Notes: a model not told the origin generated them from the letters alone. DNA of 32,489 bases from Streptomyces sp. CBMA291 (GCF_014596525.1 NZ_MSJP01000027.1:1-32489); one strand, 5' to 3'. Counted from the stretch's first letter, positions 1 to 7,765 are shown. A program made the numbers and translations.

Positions 1-725
1 GTGGCGCCGCGGCGCCCGCGCCCGTGGCGGGCGGGACGCCGTGCCCCGCCTGCTCGCTGGCGAACGTCCCCGGCCGGCACTTCTGCCGGTTCTGCGCGAC
101 GCCGATGGTCCCCGAGCGGCTCTCCACGGCCGAGGGGCCGTACGCGGGGCGGCGTCCGGCGCTGACCCGGGACCGGAGCCGGTGGGCCGTCCGCGCGCTG
201 ATCGCCACGGGCGCGGTGGCGGTCCTGGTGGGCGGGATCGTCGGCGGGCCGCCCGCCGTCCGTGCCGTCCAGGACCACTTCGCCGACCGGGTCCCGGTGC
301 ATCCGGTCACCTGGGCGGCCTCGCATTCGGCGGCGACGCAGGACCCGAAGCTGGCGGGCGACGGATACTCGAACACCTGGTGGGGCACGGGGTACGCGGG
401 CGACTCCGCGGGCCAGTACCTGGAGGCCGAGTTCGCCGAGCCGACCGATCTCCTGAGCGTCCTGATCACCCCGGGCAGCTCGAAGAACACCACCCAGGCC
501 GACGGGCAGGCGACCCCCCGGACCTTCGAACTGGTGGTGCGGGACTCCTCGGGCGAGACCCGGGTCTCCCAGCACCATCTGAACGACGGCGGCACCCAGC
601 GGGTCGACGTGCGGGTCCGGGACGCGCTCTCGGTGCGTCTGGTGTTGCAGACGGCGTGGCGGGCCGACCCGCGCAGGCAGGTGGCGATCGCCGAGCTGGA
701 GTTCTTCGGCAGGTCCGTCTCCTGA
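1..725 (+). CDS. Zinc-ribbon membrane protein with discoidin-like C-terminal domain (5' end outside window)
   Basis: The reading frame is open to the left edge, so the true start is probably upstream; an internal GTG lies at 24. Counting from that GTG, two CxxC pairs (Cys7/Cys10 and Cys21/Cys24) form a zinc-ribbon. A basic linker follows, then one hydrophobic segment at about residues 54-75. The last 140 residues (about 93-232) look like the discoidin-like 'NADase-type glycan-binding' beta-sandwich, with SNTWWGTGY near its start and IAELEFFG at its end. The expected topology is a cytoplasmic zinc ribbon, one membrane pass and an extracytoplasmic binding domain. In actinomycetes this arrangement occurs in proteins annotated only as zinc-ribbon domain proteins; the ligand is unknown. 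The gene ends at a strong terminator. Domain calls are by pattern, without a profile search. Confidence 0.75.
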   Translation, partial: GAAAPAPVAGGTPCPACSLANVPGRHFCRFCATPMVPERLSTAEGPYAGRRPALTRDRSRWAVRALIATGAVAVLVGGIVGGPPAVRAVQDHFADRVPVHPVTWAASHSAATQDPKLAGDGYSNTWWGTGYAGDSAGQYLEAEFAEPTDLLSVLITPGSSKNTTQADGQATPRTFELVVRDSSGETRVSQHHLNDGGTQRVDVRVRDALSVRLVLQTAWRADPRRQVAIAELEFFGRSVS

Positions 726-739
726 ACCCTCGTACGGAA

Positions 740-778
740 AAGGGCCCCGGTGCGTCGGAAAGACGCGCCGGGGCCCTT
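740..778 (+). terminator. Intrinsic terminator after the zinc-ribbon gene
   Basis: A long near-perfect hairpin: AAGGGCCCCGG plus GCGTC pairs with GACGC plus CCGGGGCCCTT around a GGAAA loop, with one T/G opposition inside the stem. It begins 15 bases after the stop codon and ends in CTTCT. Confidence 0.85.
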
Positions 779-834
779 CTCATGGCGGGTTCCGGGCAGA
801 ACGATGATCGGACGTGCCGGACGAAGGAGGGCCC

Positions 835-2274
835 GTGCGCAGCTACGTCGGTGTGCTCGTCGGAAAACTTCTGTTCTCCCTGCTCTGCTGTGTGACCGGT
901 CCCGTCTTCCTCTTCGTGGCGTACGCGGCCTGGCGGGACGGCGCGGGCCCGCAGTGGGTCCTGTCCGCCTCCGGTTTCGGCGCCGTCGTCACGGCGGTGA
1001 TCCCGGTCTCCGCGCTGAAGGCCGCCCGCGCGGACTTCCCCCGGATCACGGCCCGCGACCGGGCACGGGAAGGGGCCGAGCGGTACGGGGAGGAGTCGTT
1101 CGTGGTGTGGGCGCCGCGCTCGGCCCCGGGCCCGGCGGGCGTTCCGCCCGTGCGGGCGGACGTCCTGGAGGCCCGGTTCGTACGGTACGAGCCGGACGGG
1201 GAGGCCACGTTCACCACCTACGGAGGGAACTTCGATCCCGCCGAGGTGAAGCCGGTGGTGTGGCTGCGGCTCAGGGTCCACGGCACGGAGCCGTACGCAG
1301 GGGGCGCGGAGGGCGCCGATTTCGAGGTCGGCCAGTTCGAGGTCGGCCAGGAGGTGCGGGTGCCGCCGCTGTGTCTGTCGGCGGTCACGGCGGGCCGCCT
1401 CGCCGTCCTCGTCGGCCCCGCCGCCCGCGCGCCGGGGGCGGACGCGGGTCCGGTCACCGTGCTGTGGCCGCGCAGCCTTCTCCTCGCGGGCACGCGGACC
1501 TGCCGGGTGACCGGTCTCGACGGCCGGACGACGGAGGTGACCCGGAGGGTACGGCGCCAGCTGGCGCAGATACGGGTCTCGTGGTCGGTCGGCGGTGTCC
1601 TCATGGACGGCGACACGATCGACCTGCGGCGGCTGGACCCGGACACGGCCGCCCGCTACTCCGCCCTGGCGGACGGCCCCGAGGAGGAACGGGCGCCGGT
1701 GACCGAACCGGGCGAGGAGACCCGGCTCCTTACCGCTCTCCTGCCCGGTGAGCCCGGGGAGTTCGGGTCCGTGGGCCGCCGCTGGTCCCGGCGCGGCGGG
1801 CGTCTGGTGCGGGCCCGGTTCCTCTCGATGGCGGGGACGACGACATTCCAGGCGCACGGCCCGCATCTGGACGTGCGGCTCCGGATCCGTCCGGCGGACG
1901 GCTCCCCCGCGTTCGACGCGGTGCGGCGGATCACCGTGCCGATGAACTATCTGGCGCTCCTGCACCGCACCAGGGACGTGGTGCTCCAGGCGAGCCCGGA
2001 CGGCTCCGCGTACATCGTCGACTGGCCCCGTACGAATCTGCTCGCGGGGGTGACGGAGGCCGGGATCGTCACACCTGACGGCCGGGAGATCCCCCTTTCC
2101 CCGCGCTCCCAGGCCCTCTGGCCGCTGATGAACCTCCTGTGCGCCGAGGGGATATCGGTCCGAGGAGCCGTCCTGGACCTGCGTCGGCCGCGCCTGCGGA
2201 GGGTGTCGGAGGCGGTGCTCGCGCTCGTGGCGGCGGAGGAGGAGACGGGGGCGGCCGGGGCGCGGCTGTCGTGA
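835..2274 (+). CDS. Two-helix membrane protein of unknown function with an internally duplicated domain
   Basis: 479 residues from the GTG at 835, chosen because GAAGGAGG lies 4 bases upstream; an in-frame GTG at 814 lacks such a site. Two hydrophobic segments (about residues 5-28 and 38-60) put the rest on one side of the membrane. I do not recognise the family. The soluble part appears to hold two copies of one domain, about residues 108-283 and 315-470. Shared landmarks are WPRSLLLAG (from W211) and WPRTNLLAG (from W397), then TGLDGRTTEV against VTPDGREIPL, then GVLMDGDTIDLRR against GISVRGAVLDLRR. No catalytic motif or signal-peptidase site is evident. It stands alone between two terminators and is transcribed towards the convergent MFS gene. 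Confidence 0.7.
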   Translation: MRSYVGVLVGKLLFSLLCCVTGPVFLFVAYAAWRDGAGPQWVLSASGFGAVVTAVIPVSALKAARADFPRITARDRAREGAERYGEESFVVWAPRSAPGPAGVPPVRADVLEARFVRYEPDGEATFTTYGGNFDPAEVKPVVWLRLRVHGTEPYAGGAEGADFEVGQFEVGQEVRVPPLCLSAVTAGRLAVLVGPAARAPGADAGPVTVLWPRSLLLAGTRTCRVTGLDGRTTEVTRRVRRQLAQIRVSWSVGGVLMDGDTIDLRRLDPDTAARYSALADGPEEERAPVTEPGEETRLLTALLPGEPGEFGSVGRRWSRRGGRLVRARFLSMAGTTTFQAHGPHLDVRLRIRPADGSPAFDAVRRITVPMNYLALLHRTRDVVLQASPDGSAYIVDWPRTNLLAGVTEAGIVTPDGREIPLSPRSQALWPLMNLLCAEGISVRGAVLDLRRPRLRRVSEAVLALVAAEEETGAAGARLS

Positions 2275-2275
2275 A

Positions 2276-2301
2276 GGGGGGCGGGGTCGAACCCGCCCTC
2301 C
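2276..2301 (+). terminator. GC hairpin terminator after the duplicated-domain gene
   Basis: GGGCGGG pairs with CCCGCCC around GTCGAA directly after the stop codon, and flanking G and C runs extend the stem. There is no T run, as is common in this kind of genome. Confidence 0.65.
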
Positions 2302-2330
2302 CCCGGGCAGGGCAGGGACGCGCCCGCCTT

Positions 2331-2349
2331 CCCCCGGATGTACCGGGGG
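2331..2349. terminator. Second hairpin in the convergent gap
   Basis: CCCCCGG pairs perfectly with CCGGGGG around ATGTA. It lies 24 bases beyond the stop codon of the minus-strand MFS gene and can serve either strand. Confidence 0.6.
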
Positions 2350-2372
2350 CGCGCCCGTCCTCCCCGGATGGT

Positions 2373-3572
2373 TCAGGCTCCGCTCCCCCGTTCCGTCTCC
2401 GCCGCCTTCCGGTCCCTGCCGAGCAGGGTGAGGAGGGGGCCGACGGCGAGGAGGAGGGCGAGGGCGGCGAAGCCGTAGGTGAGGGTGGTGGCCGTGGCGA
2501 CGGCGGCGACGAGGAGCGGGCCGCCCGCGTCGCCGAGTTCCCGGCCGAGTTCGGCGGAGCCCATGGTCTGCCCGAGCCGTTCCCGCGGGGTGCCGGCCGC
2601 GAGGGCGGCGAAGCCGAGCGGGGTGATGAGGCCGGTGCCCGCGCCGATGAGGGCCGCGCCGGTCAGGACGCCGGTCAGGCCGGGCAGCATGGCGCAGCCG
2701 AGCCCGGCGGCGGTGACGAGGAGTCCGGCCGCGAGACCGGTGCGGGTGGTGAGCCGTCCCTCGTCCAGGGCGCTGCCCGCGCGGGGCTGGACGACGGCCG
2801 CCGTGAGGGCGAGCAGGGAGACGGCGGCGCCCGTGGCCACGGTGCCGAGTCCGGCCGCCCGGCCGGAGACCGGCAGGAAGCCGACGCCGACGGAGAGGGC
2901 CGCCGTGGCGCCCGCGAGGGCGGCGGTGGGCGCGAGGAAGGTACGGGAGGTCAGCCGGCGGGCCAGGTCGAGGACGGTCTGGCGGGCCTTGGGCAGCGGC
3001 GGTACGACGGGCACGGCGAGCAGGGCCCACAGGGCGACGGCGGCGGCGAGGACCGCCATGACGGCGAAGAGGAGCCGCAGTCCTCCGGCCCAGACCAGGA
3101 CGCCGCCGAGCAGCGGGCCGAGGGTGTAGCCGATGGACTTGTGGAAGCCGTAGCTGCCGAACGCGCGTCCGTGCTTGGCGGCCGGGTTGAGGCGGGCGAC
3201 GAGGGCGGAGGCCGAGGGCGAGAAGGCGGAGGCGGCTGCGCCCTGGCCGAGTCGGGCGGCCCAGAGCCAGCCGGAGGTGTCGGCGACGGCGTACACGGCG
3301 GAGGCGGAGGCGAAGGCGACGAGGCCGCCGAGGAGCACCGGGCGGGCGCCGATCCGGTCGGCGAGGGTGCCGAATACGGGCTTGAGGAGGACTTCGGCGC
3401 CGTCGTACAGGGCGAGGAGGCCGCCGAGTATCAGCAGCGAGGTGACGGCGTCCTCCGAGAAGCCGCCGAGGCTGGCGGCGACGCCGTGGGCGCCGAAGGC
3501 GGTGGTGAAGCCCGCCGCGTAGAGGGGCCACATGGCGGTGCGCGGGGCGGCGGGCGGGGCGGGGGTGCTCAC
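2373..3572 (-). CDS. Major facilitator superfamily transporter
   Basis: 399 residues, the usual size for a 12-helix MFS exporter. The loop between helices 2 and 3 carries GTLADRIGARPVLL, the MFS motif A. Alternating hydrophobic stretches fill the rest, with a longer polar loop around LPKARQTVLDLARRL at mid-protein. The substrate cannot be read from sequence. The start is the GTG at 3572, with GGAGG 6 bases upstream; this GTG overlaps the TGA of a preceding 14-codon frame. The gene follows the chrB-like gene through the repeat array at 3573-3800, and translation is probably coupled through it. Partnership with a ChrB-like protein might suggest an oxyanion or metal, but this is not a ChrA transporter, so chromate is only a guess. 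Confidence 0.88.
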   Translation of the reverse strand: MSTPAPPAAPRTAMWPLYAAGFTTAFGAHGVAASLGGFSEDAVTSLLILGGLLALYDGAEVLLKPVFGTLADRIGARPVLLGGLVAFASASAVYAVADTSGWLWAARLGQGAAASAFSPSASALVARLNPAAKHGRAFGSYGFHKSIGYTLGPLLGGVLVWAGGLRLLFAVMAVLAAAVALWALLAVPVVPPLPKARQTVLDLARRLTSRTFLAPTAALAGATAALSVGVGFLPVSGRAAGLGTVATGAAVSLLALTAAVVQPRAGSALDEGRLTTRTGLAAGLLVTAAGLGCAMLPGLTGVLTGAALIGAGTGLITPLGFAALAAGTPRERLGQTMGSAELGRELGDAGGPLLVAAVATATTLTYGFAALALLLAVGPLLTLLGRDRKAAETERGSGA

Positions 3573-3800
3573 GCGTCGCCTCCTTCGGCCCGGTACGGGA
3601 CGGGGGTGCTCACGCGTCGCCTCCTTCGGCCCGGTACGGGACGGGGGTACTCACGCGTCGTCCCCTTCGACCCGGTACGGGGCCGGGGGTGTTCACGCCT
3701 TGTCCCCTTCGGCTCGGAGCGCGGCAGGGGTACTCACGCGTCGCCCCCCTCGGGTCGGTACGGGCCGGGGGTGCTCACAGGTCGTCCCCTTCGCCACGGT
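3573..3800 (-). repeat. 41-bp tandem array of coupled 14-codon mini-ORFs
   Basis: On the minus strand five units begin with GTG at 3778, 3737, 3696, 3654 and 3613 (spacings 41, 41, 42, 41), and the next GTG, at 3572, starts the MFS gene. A typical unit reads GTG AGC ACC CCC, a GTACCGGGCC stretch, then GAAGGAGGCGACGC leading into the next GTG. Each unit therefore has a ribosome binding site and a frame such as MSTPVPYRAEGGDA ending in TGA that overlaps the next GTG (GTGA). Frames run 3778-3734, 3737-3693, 3696-3610 and 3613-3569. The 42-bp unit has one extra base, so its frame reads into the following unit and makes 28 residues. The two units nearest the MFS gene differ by one base; distal ones differ more. 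The chrB 3' end (3779-3800) matches the unit's GAAGGGGACGAC tail, so the unit seems to derive from the chrB/MFS junction. Confidence 0.9.
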
Positions 3801-4341
3801 GCAGGGCGGCGAAGACGCGTTCCGCGTAGTCCTCGCAGTCGCGGGCGCAGCGGGTGAGCCGGTCGGCCGCCTCGGCCGCTTCCGGGGCGCCGAAGACATC
3901 GCGTGCGGTGAGGTCGCGGTGCCAGCGGCGCAGCCGTTCGAGGCTCTGTTCCTCCTCCTCCAGTTCGGCGAGGGTGAACTTGGCGTTGCGGATCTCCTTG
4001 GCGATCTCCGCCTCGAACTTGTCGCAGTCGGCGAGGAACTCCGTCCAGTCCTCGGTCCGGGCGGCGGTGAACATGGCCTCGAAGCGGGCGGCGTCCTGCG
4101 GGGAGCGTCCGAGCGCCGTGAGGGTGACGGCCTGTCCCTCGGCGCGTTCGGCGAGTTCCACGGCGCGCCGGGTGCCCTCGGCGAAGACGGGGACGTCCGG
4201 GACCGCCCAGATGCCCTGGCCGAGCGAGAGCGCGCCGATCTTGCGCAGCTCCCGCCAGACCGCGACCCGGTGCCGGGTGGGTTCGGCGGGGATCCTGATC
4301 ACGAGGACGAGCCAGCGCACGCCCGTGTTGTCGTCTGTCAC
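3775..4341 (-). CDS. ChrB N-terminal-domain-like protein
   Basis: 188 residues from the GTG at 4341 (starting TDDNTGVRWLV); the frame is open further upstream to 4434, but that stretch holds the operator-like dyad and is an unlikely coding extension. Residues 8-50 (RWLVLVIRIPAEPTRHRVAVW followed by RELRKIGALSLGQGIWAVPD) match the start of ChrB, the chromate-responsive protein, where the domain resembles a PaaX/Cas2-like fold. Residues 105-160 form a charged helical stretch rich in Glu, probably a coiled coil. It lacks the C-terminal ChrB domain of full-length proteins (about 300 residues). A regulatory role for the downstream transporter is an inference from family and position. Its TGA overlaps the first GTG of the mini-ORF array. 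Confidence 0.72.
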   Translation of the reverse strand: MTDDNTGVRWLVLVIRIPAEPTRHRVAVWRELRKIGALSLGQGIWAVPDVPVFAEGTRRAVELAERAEGQAVTLTALGRSPQDAARFEAMFTAARTEDWTEFLADCDKFEAEIAKEIRNAKFTLAELEEEEQSLERLRRWHRDLTARDVFGAPEAAEAADRLTRCARDCEDYAERVFAALHRGEGDDL

Positions 4342-4349
4342 GACAGGAA

Positions 4350-4367
4350 ATGTATCAGCCGTTACAT
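4350..4367 (-). promoter_or_regulatory. Dyad ATGTA-N8-TACAT upstream of the chrB-like gene
   Basis: A perfect 5-8-5 inverted repeat, AT-rich against a GC-rich background, ends 9 bases before the GTG at 4341. On the minus strand the GATACATTT part could also serve as a -10 element. That would place the transcript start at or next to the GTG and make the mRNA leaderless, which fits the absence of a ribosome binding site. I infer an operator for the chrB-like protein or another repressor. Confidence 0.5.
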
Positions 4368-4415
4368 CATCCCTGGTGACGTGCGTATCATCGCGTCTCC
4401 CGCCCTCGGCCGCCT

Positions 4416-4471
4416 GCCACTGGCCGATCGCCACTGCCCGATCGCCACTGCCCGCGCGCTACTGGCCGACC
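4416..4471. repeat. 14-bp tandem repeat derived from the dinB-like gene end
   Basis: GCCACTGGCCGATC (4416-4429) is followed by GCCACTGCCCGATC (4430-4443) and a partial copy to 4454. A fourth diverged copy, GCTACTGGCCGACC (4458-4471), contains the stop codon of the dinB-like gene, so the repeat seems to be a duplicated gene end. Confidence 0.6.
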
Positions 4472-5019
4472 CTGCCGTCGACGCACTCCCGGAGCAGATC
4501 GGCGTGGCCGCAGTGCCGGGCGTACTCGTCGATCCGGTGCACCATCAACTCCCGTACCGCGATTCCCTCCCGTCCCACGCGGTCGCCGAGGTCCGGATGT
4601 CCCGCCAGGAGCACGTCGACCTCCTTCTGCTCCCGCTCCAGGTCGGCGAAGGCGGTGTCGACCGCGGTCCGTTCCGCGACGGCTCCGTGAAAGTCGGCGT
4701 CCTTGGGGCCGTACAGCCTCGGCAGCGGCTCGCCGTCGGTGATCCAGTTGCGCCAGTCCCGCTCGACCTCGGCGAGGTGGCGCACCAGGCCGAGCAGGGA
4801 CATCGGCGAGGGGGGCACCGACCGCCGGGCCAGCTGACCGGGGTTCAGGCCCTCGCACTTCATCCGCAGGGTCAGCCGGTAGTCCGCGAGGAAGCCCAGG
4901 AGCGTGGCATGCTCGCCCTCCGGTCCGGGGCCCTGGTTGTCACGGGGATCGTCGTCGGGGTCGACCCACATGTCGGGGTGGGTGCTCGCCCGGGTCCACC
5001 GCTCGTTCTGTTCGCTCAT
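4459..5019 (-). CDS. DinB family protein (DUF664-like)
   Basis: 186 residues from the ATG at 5019 (MSEQNERW). An ATG at 5028 would add three residues, and neither has a clear ribosome binding site. The sequence shows the DinB/DUF664 four-helix-bundle pattern: LNPGQLARRSVPPSPMSLLGLVRHLAEVERDW in the middle and IAVRELMVHRIDEYARHCGHADLLREC at the end. The His of LVRHLAEVE and the H-x3-E-x2-R-H-x2-H signature fit the metal-binding residues of the superfamily. Relatives include thiol-dependent transferases such as mycothiol S-transferases, but the substrate here is unknown. It reads in the same direction as the chrB-like gene, 117 bases upstream of it, and probably has its own promoter. Confidence 0.8.
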   Translation of the reverse strand: MSEQNERWTRASTHPDMWVDPDDDPRDNQGPGPEGEHATLLGFLADYRLTLRMKCEGLNPGQLARRSVPPSPMSLLGLVRHLAEVERDWRNWITDGEPLPRLYGPKDADFHGAVAERTAVDTAFADLEREQKEVDVLLAGHPDLGDRVGREGIAVRELMVHRIDEYARHCGHADLLRECVDGRVGQ

Positions 5020-5224
5020 GCAGCGCATGCTCGAACACTTCAGCGGAGGGTGCCACCGAATTTCGCGCGGGCTCGCGCACGGCGTCGGGCCCCGCCACCG
5101 GCGCCCGCCCGCAGTTCCGCTCCGCGCGGGGGACGGCTCGGCGACACGGGTGTCCGACGGCCGGTGCCGCCCGGGTCCGGCGGTAGAACTGCGAGGGCAA
5201 CGCCGAGCCGGAAGGGGAGCCCCC

Positions 5225-7765
5225 ATGCCCTCCGTACGTCCCCGAAGGACGGTGAGCGTGGCGGTGGCCGCCGTGCTCGCCGGACTGCTCGCCGGCCCTC
5301 CGCCGGGCGCCGCCGCCCGGGAGCCCGCGCGCACCGCCGTCCCGCCGCCGCCGGGCGCGGCCGGCCCCGGGACCGGCGCACGGGTGGTGACCGGGTCCGT
5401 CGTGCACCCCGTCGACGAGGGCGGCGAGGCCCGGATCGACGTCACGGTGACCACCGACGGCTCCGGGCCGACCGACGCGCCGATCACGGTGGCGTACTCG
5501 GCGGGCGGCGGGACCGCCGAGCCGGGCGCGGACTATCCGCCGGTCTCGGGACGCCTGGTCTTCCCCGCCGGTACGCCCTCCGGCACGACACGTCCGATCA
5601 CGGTACGGGCGCCGGCCGACGCCGTCGCGGAGACCGCCGAGACGATCCCGCTGCGTCTGGAGGTCGCCGGTGCGCGGGCGCCCGCCGAGGACCCGCTGGT
5701 GGTCGTGAACGCGCACGGACTGCCGTATCTCGACCCGCGGCTTCCGGTCCGCGCACGGGTCGCCGATCTGCTCTCCCGCATGACCCTCGCGGAGAAGGCG
5801 GGGCAGATGACCCAGGCCGAGCGCACCGCGCTTCGCTCCCCCGCCGACATCGCCGGGTACGGGCTCGGATCGCTGCTCTCGGGCGGCGGCTCGGCGCCCA
5901 CCCCGAACACGCCGGAGTCCTGGGCGTCGATGGTCGACTCCTTCCAGGCGCGCACCCGGGCGACCCGCCTCCAGATCCCCCTGGTCTACGGGGTGGACGC
6001 GGTCCACGGGCACAACAACGTCGTCGGGGCGACGCTCATGCCGCACGGCATCGGCATCGGCGCCGGGCGTGATCCCGGGCTCGCCGCGCGGACCGCCGCC
6101 GTCACCGCGAAGGAGGTGCGGGCCACCGGCGTGCCCTGGGACTTCGCGCCCTGTCTCTGTGTGACCAGGGACGAACGCTGGGGCCGCTCCTACGAGTCCT
6201 TCGGCGAGGACCCGGCGCTCGTCGTCGCCATGGAGACGGTGATCGAGGGACTCCAGGGTGCGAGGGACGGCTCGGACCTCGGCCGGGGCGACAAGGTGCT
6301 CGCCACCGCCAAGCACTTCGTCGGCGACGGCGGCACGGCCTTCGGCTCCTCCACGACCGACGGCTACACGATCGACCAGGGGGTCACCCGGGTCACCCGC
6401 GCGGAGCTGGAGGCGGTGCACCTGGCGCCGTACGCCGAGGCGGTCCGGCGGGGCGTCGGGGCGGTCATGCCCTCGTACTCCTCGCTCGACGTCCCGGGCG
6501 ACGGCCGGGGGCCGGTGAAGATGCACGCGAACGCGGAGATGATCAGCGGGGTCCTCAAGGGGCGGATGGGCTTCGAGGGCTTCGTCGTCAGCGACTGGGC
6601 CGCCATCGACCAGCTCCCCGGCGACTACGCCGACGAGGTGCGGACCTCGGTCGGCGCGGGAGTGGACATGGTCATGGTGCCGATGGACTACCCGCGGTTC
6701 CTGCGCACCCTGACCTCCGAGGTGACGGCGGGCCGGGTGCCGACGGCCCGGATCGACGACGCCGTCTCCCGCATCCTCACGCAGAAGTTCCGCCTCGGGC
6801 TCTTCGAGCGGCCGTACGCGGACCGCACCCACCTGCCGTCGGTGGGCTCCGCCGGGCACCGGGCGGTGGCCCGCGAGGCGGCGGCGAAGTCCCAGGTCCT
6901 CCTGAAGAACGAGGGCGTCCTGCCGCTGGACCCCGCACAGCGGGTGTACGTGGCCGGGTCGGGCGCCGACGACCTGGGAGTCCAGGCGGGCGGCTGGAGC
7001 ATCACCTGGCAGGGCTCGCCCGGGCGTACGACGAAGGGCACGACGATCCTCGAAGGGATGCGCCGGGCGGCCCCGGACGCGGACCTCACCTGGTCGCGGG
7101 ACGCCTCCGCGCCCACCGGCGGCCACGACGTGGGTGTGGTCGTCGTCGCCGAGACCCCGTACGCCGAGGGTTTCGGGGACGTCGGCAACGGCCATGGGCT
7201 CACCCTGTCCGCCGACGACGGGAGGGCCGTGGACCGGGTGTGCGCGGCGATGCCCTGCGCGGTGCTCGTCGTCTCCGGCCGTCCGTTGCTCGTCGAGGAC
7301 CGGCTCCCGGAGATCGACGCGCTGGTGGCGTCCTGGCTGCCGGGCACCGAGGGCGACGGCGTCGCCGACGTCCTCTACGGCAGAAGGCCGTTCACCGGAC
7401 GCCTTCCGGTGACCTGGCCGAGGTCCGAGGCCCAGCTGCCGATCCACGTCGGGGACGAGCGGTACGACCCCCGGTTCCCGTACGGCTGGGGGCTCGCCAC
7501 CCGCACCCCGGTGCCGACCGGCGGGGAGCCCGCGCTCCGGGCCCTCGGGACGGCCGCGCGGGCGCTCGGGGCCGCGGGGCGGGGCGGCTCGCCCGAGGCC
7601 CACCGGCTCGTCGGGGCGGCGCGGCTGCTCGTCCAGCAAAGGATCGGGCAGGACGTCACGGAGGTGGTCGCCCGGCCGTTCGCCGAGGCCGAGCACCTGC
7701 TGCTGACGGGCGATCCGGTGGGCGCGATCGACCGCCTGACGGAGGCGTACCGCGCGGCGGAGTGA
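5225..7765 (+). CDS. Secreted glycoside hydrolase family 3 protein with N-terminal Calx-beta-like domain
   Basis: 846 residues from the ATG at 5225, preceded by GGAAGGGGAG. A signal peptide covers about residues 1-31 (RPRR, hydrophobic core, then GAAA). Residues 55-145 look like a Calx-beta/immunoglobulin-like domain (EGGEARIDVTV, GTAEPGADYPPVSGRLVFPAG). The GH3 barrel follows: MTLAEKAGQM, VYGVDAVHGHNNV, RDERWGRSYESFGEDP, ATAKHFVGDGGT, then FVVSDWAAI, whose Asp457 is the expected nucleophile. The GH3 C-terminal domain (LLKNEGVLPLD to LPVTWPRSEAQLP, ending FPYGWGL) supplies the rest of the active site. About 90 helical residues extend beyond it. The family includes exported beta-glucosidases and related exo-acting enzymes; exact specificity is not readable. 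The gene stands alone, and no operator is evident. Confidence 0.92.
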   Translation: MPSVRPRRTVSVAVAAVLAGLLAGPPPGAAAREPARTAVPPPPGAAGPGTGARVVTGSVVHPVDEGGEARIDVTVTTDGSGPTDAPITVAYSAGGGTAEPGADYPPVSGRLVFPAGTPSGTTRPITVRAPADAVAETAETIPLRLEVAGARAPAEDPLVVVNAHGLPYLDPRLPVRARVADLLSRMTLAEKAGQMTQAERTALRSPADIAGYGLGSLLSGGGSAPTPNTPESWASMVDSFQARTRATRLQIPLVYGVDAVHGHNNVVGATLMPHGIGIGAGRDPGLAARTAAVTAKEVRATGVPWDFAPCLCVTRDERWGRSYESFGEDPALVVAMETVIEGLQGARDGSDLGRGDKVLATAKHFVGDGGTAFGSSTTDGYTIDQGVTRVTRAELEAVHLAPYAEAVRRGVGAVMPSYSSLDVPGDGRGPVKMHANAEMISGVLKGRMGFEGFVVSDWAAIDQLPGDYADEVRTSVGAGVDMVMVPMDYPRFLRTLTSEVTAGRVPTARIDDAVSRILTQKFRLGLFERPYADRTHLPSVGSAGHRAVAREAAAKSQVLLKNEGVLPLDPAQRVYVAGSGADDLGVQAGGWSITWQGSPGRTTKGTTILEGMRRAAPDADLTWSRDASAPTGGHDVGVVVVAETPYAEGFGDVGNGHGLTLSADDGRAVDRVCAAMPCAVLVVSGRPLLVEDRLPEIDALVASWLPGTEGDGVADVLYGRRPFTGRLPVTWPRSEAQLPIHVGDERYDPRFPYGWGLATRTPVPTGGEPALRALGTAARALGAAGRGGSPEAHRLVGAARLLVQQRIGQDVTEVVARPFAEAEHLLLTGDPVGAIDRLTEAYRAAE

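Noticed and set aside
466..3531. Very long minus-strand reading frame of over 1,000 codons opposite the first genes
   Set aside because: Its translation is Arg/Pro-rich and lacks domains; high GC content creates long stop-free frames opposite and beside real genes. The MFS gene and the plus-strand gene explain the region.
3573..3778. CRISPR-like array
   Set aside because: The units are contiguous without spacers, diverge gradually, and no cas genes are nearby.
4904..5224. Upstream extension of the GH3 frame
   Set aside because: It would overlap the dinB-like gene on the other strand and bury the signal peptide that begins at 5225.
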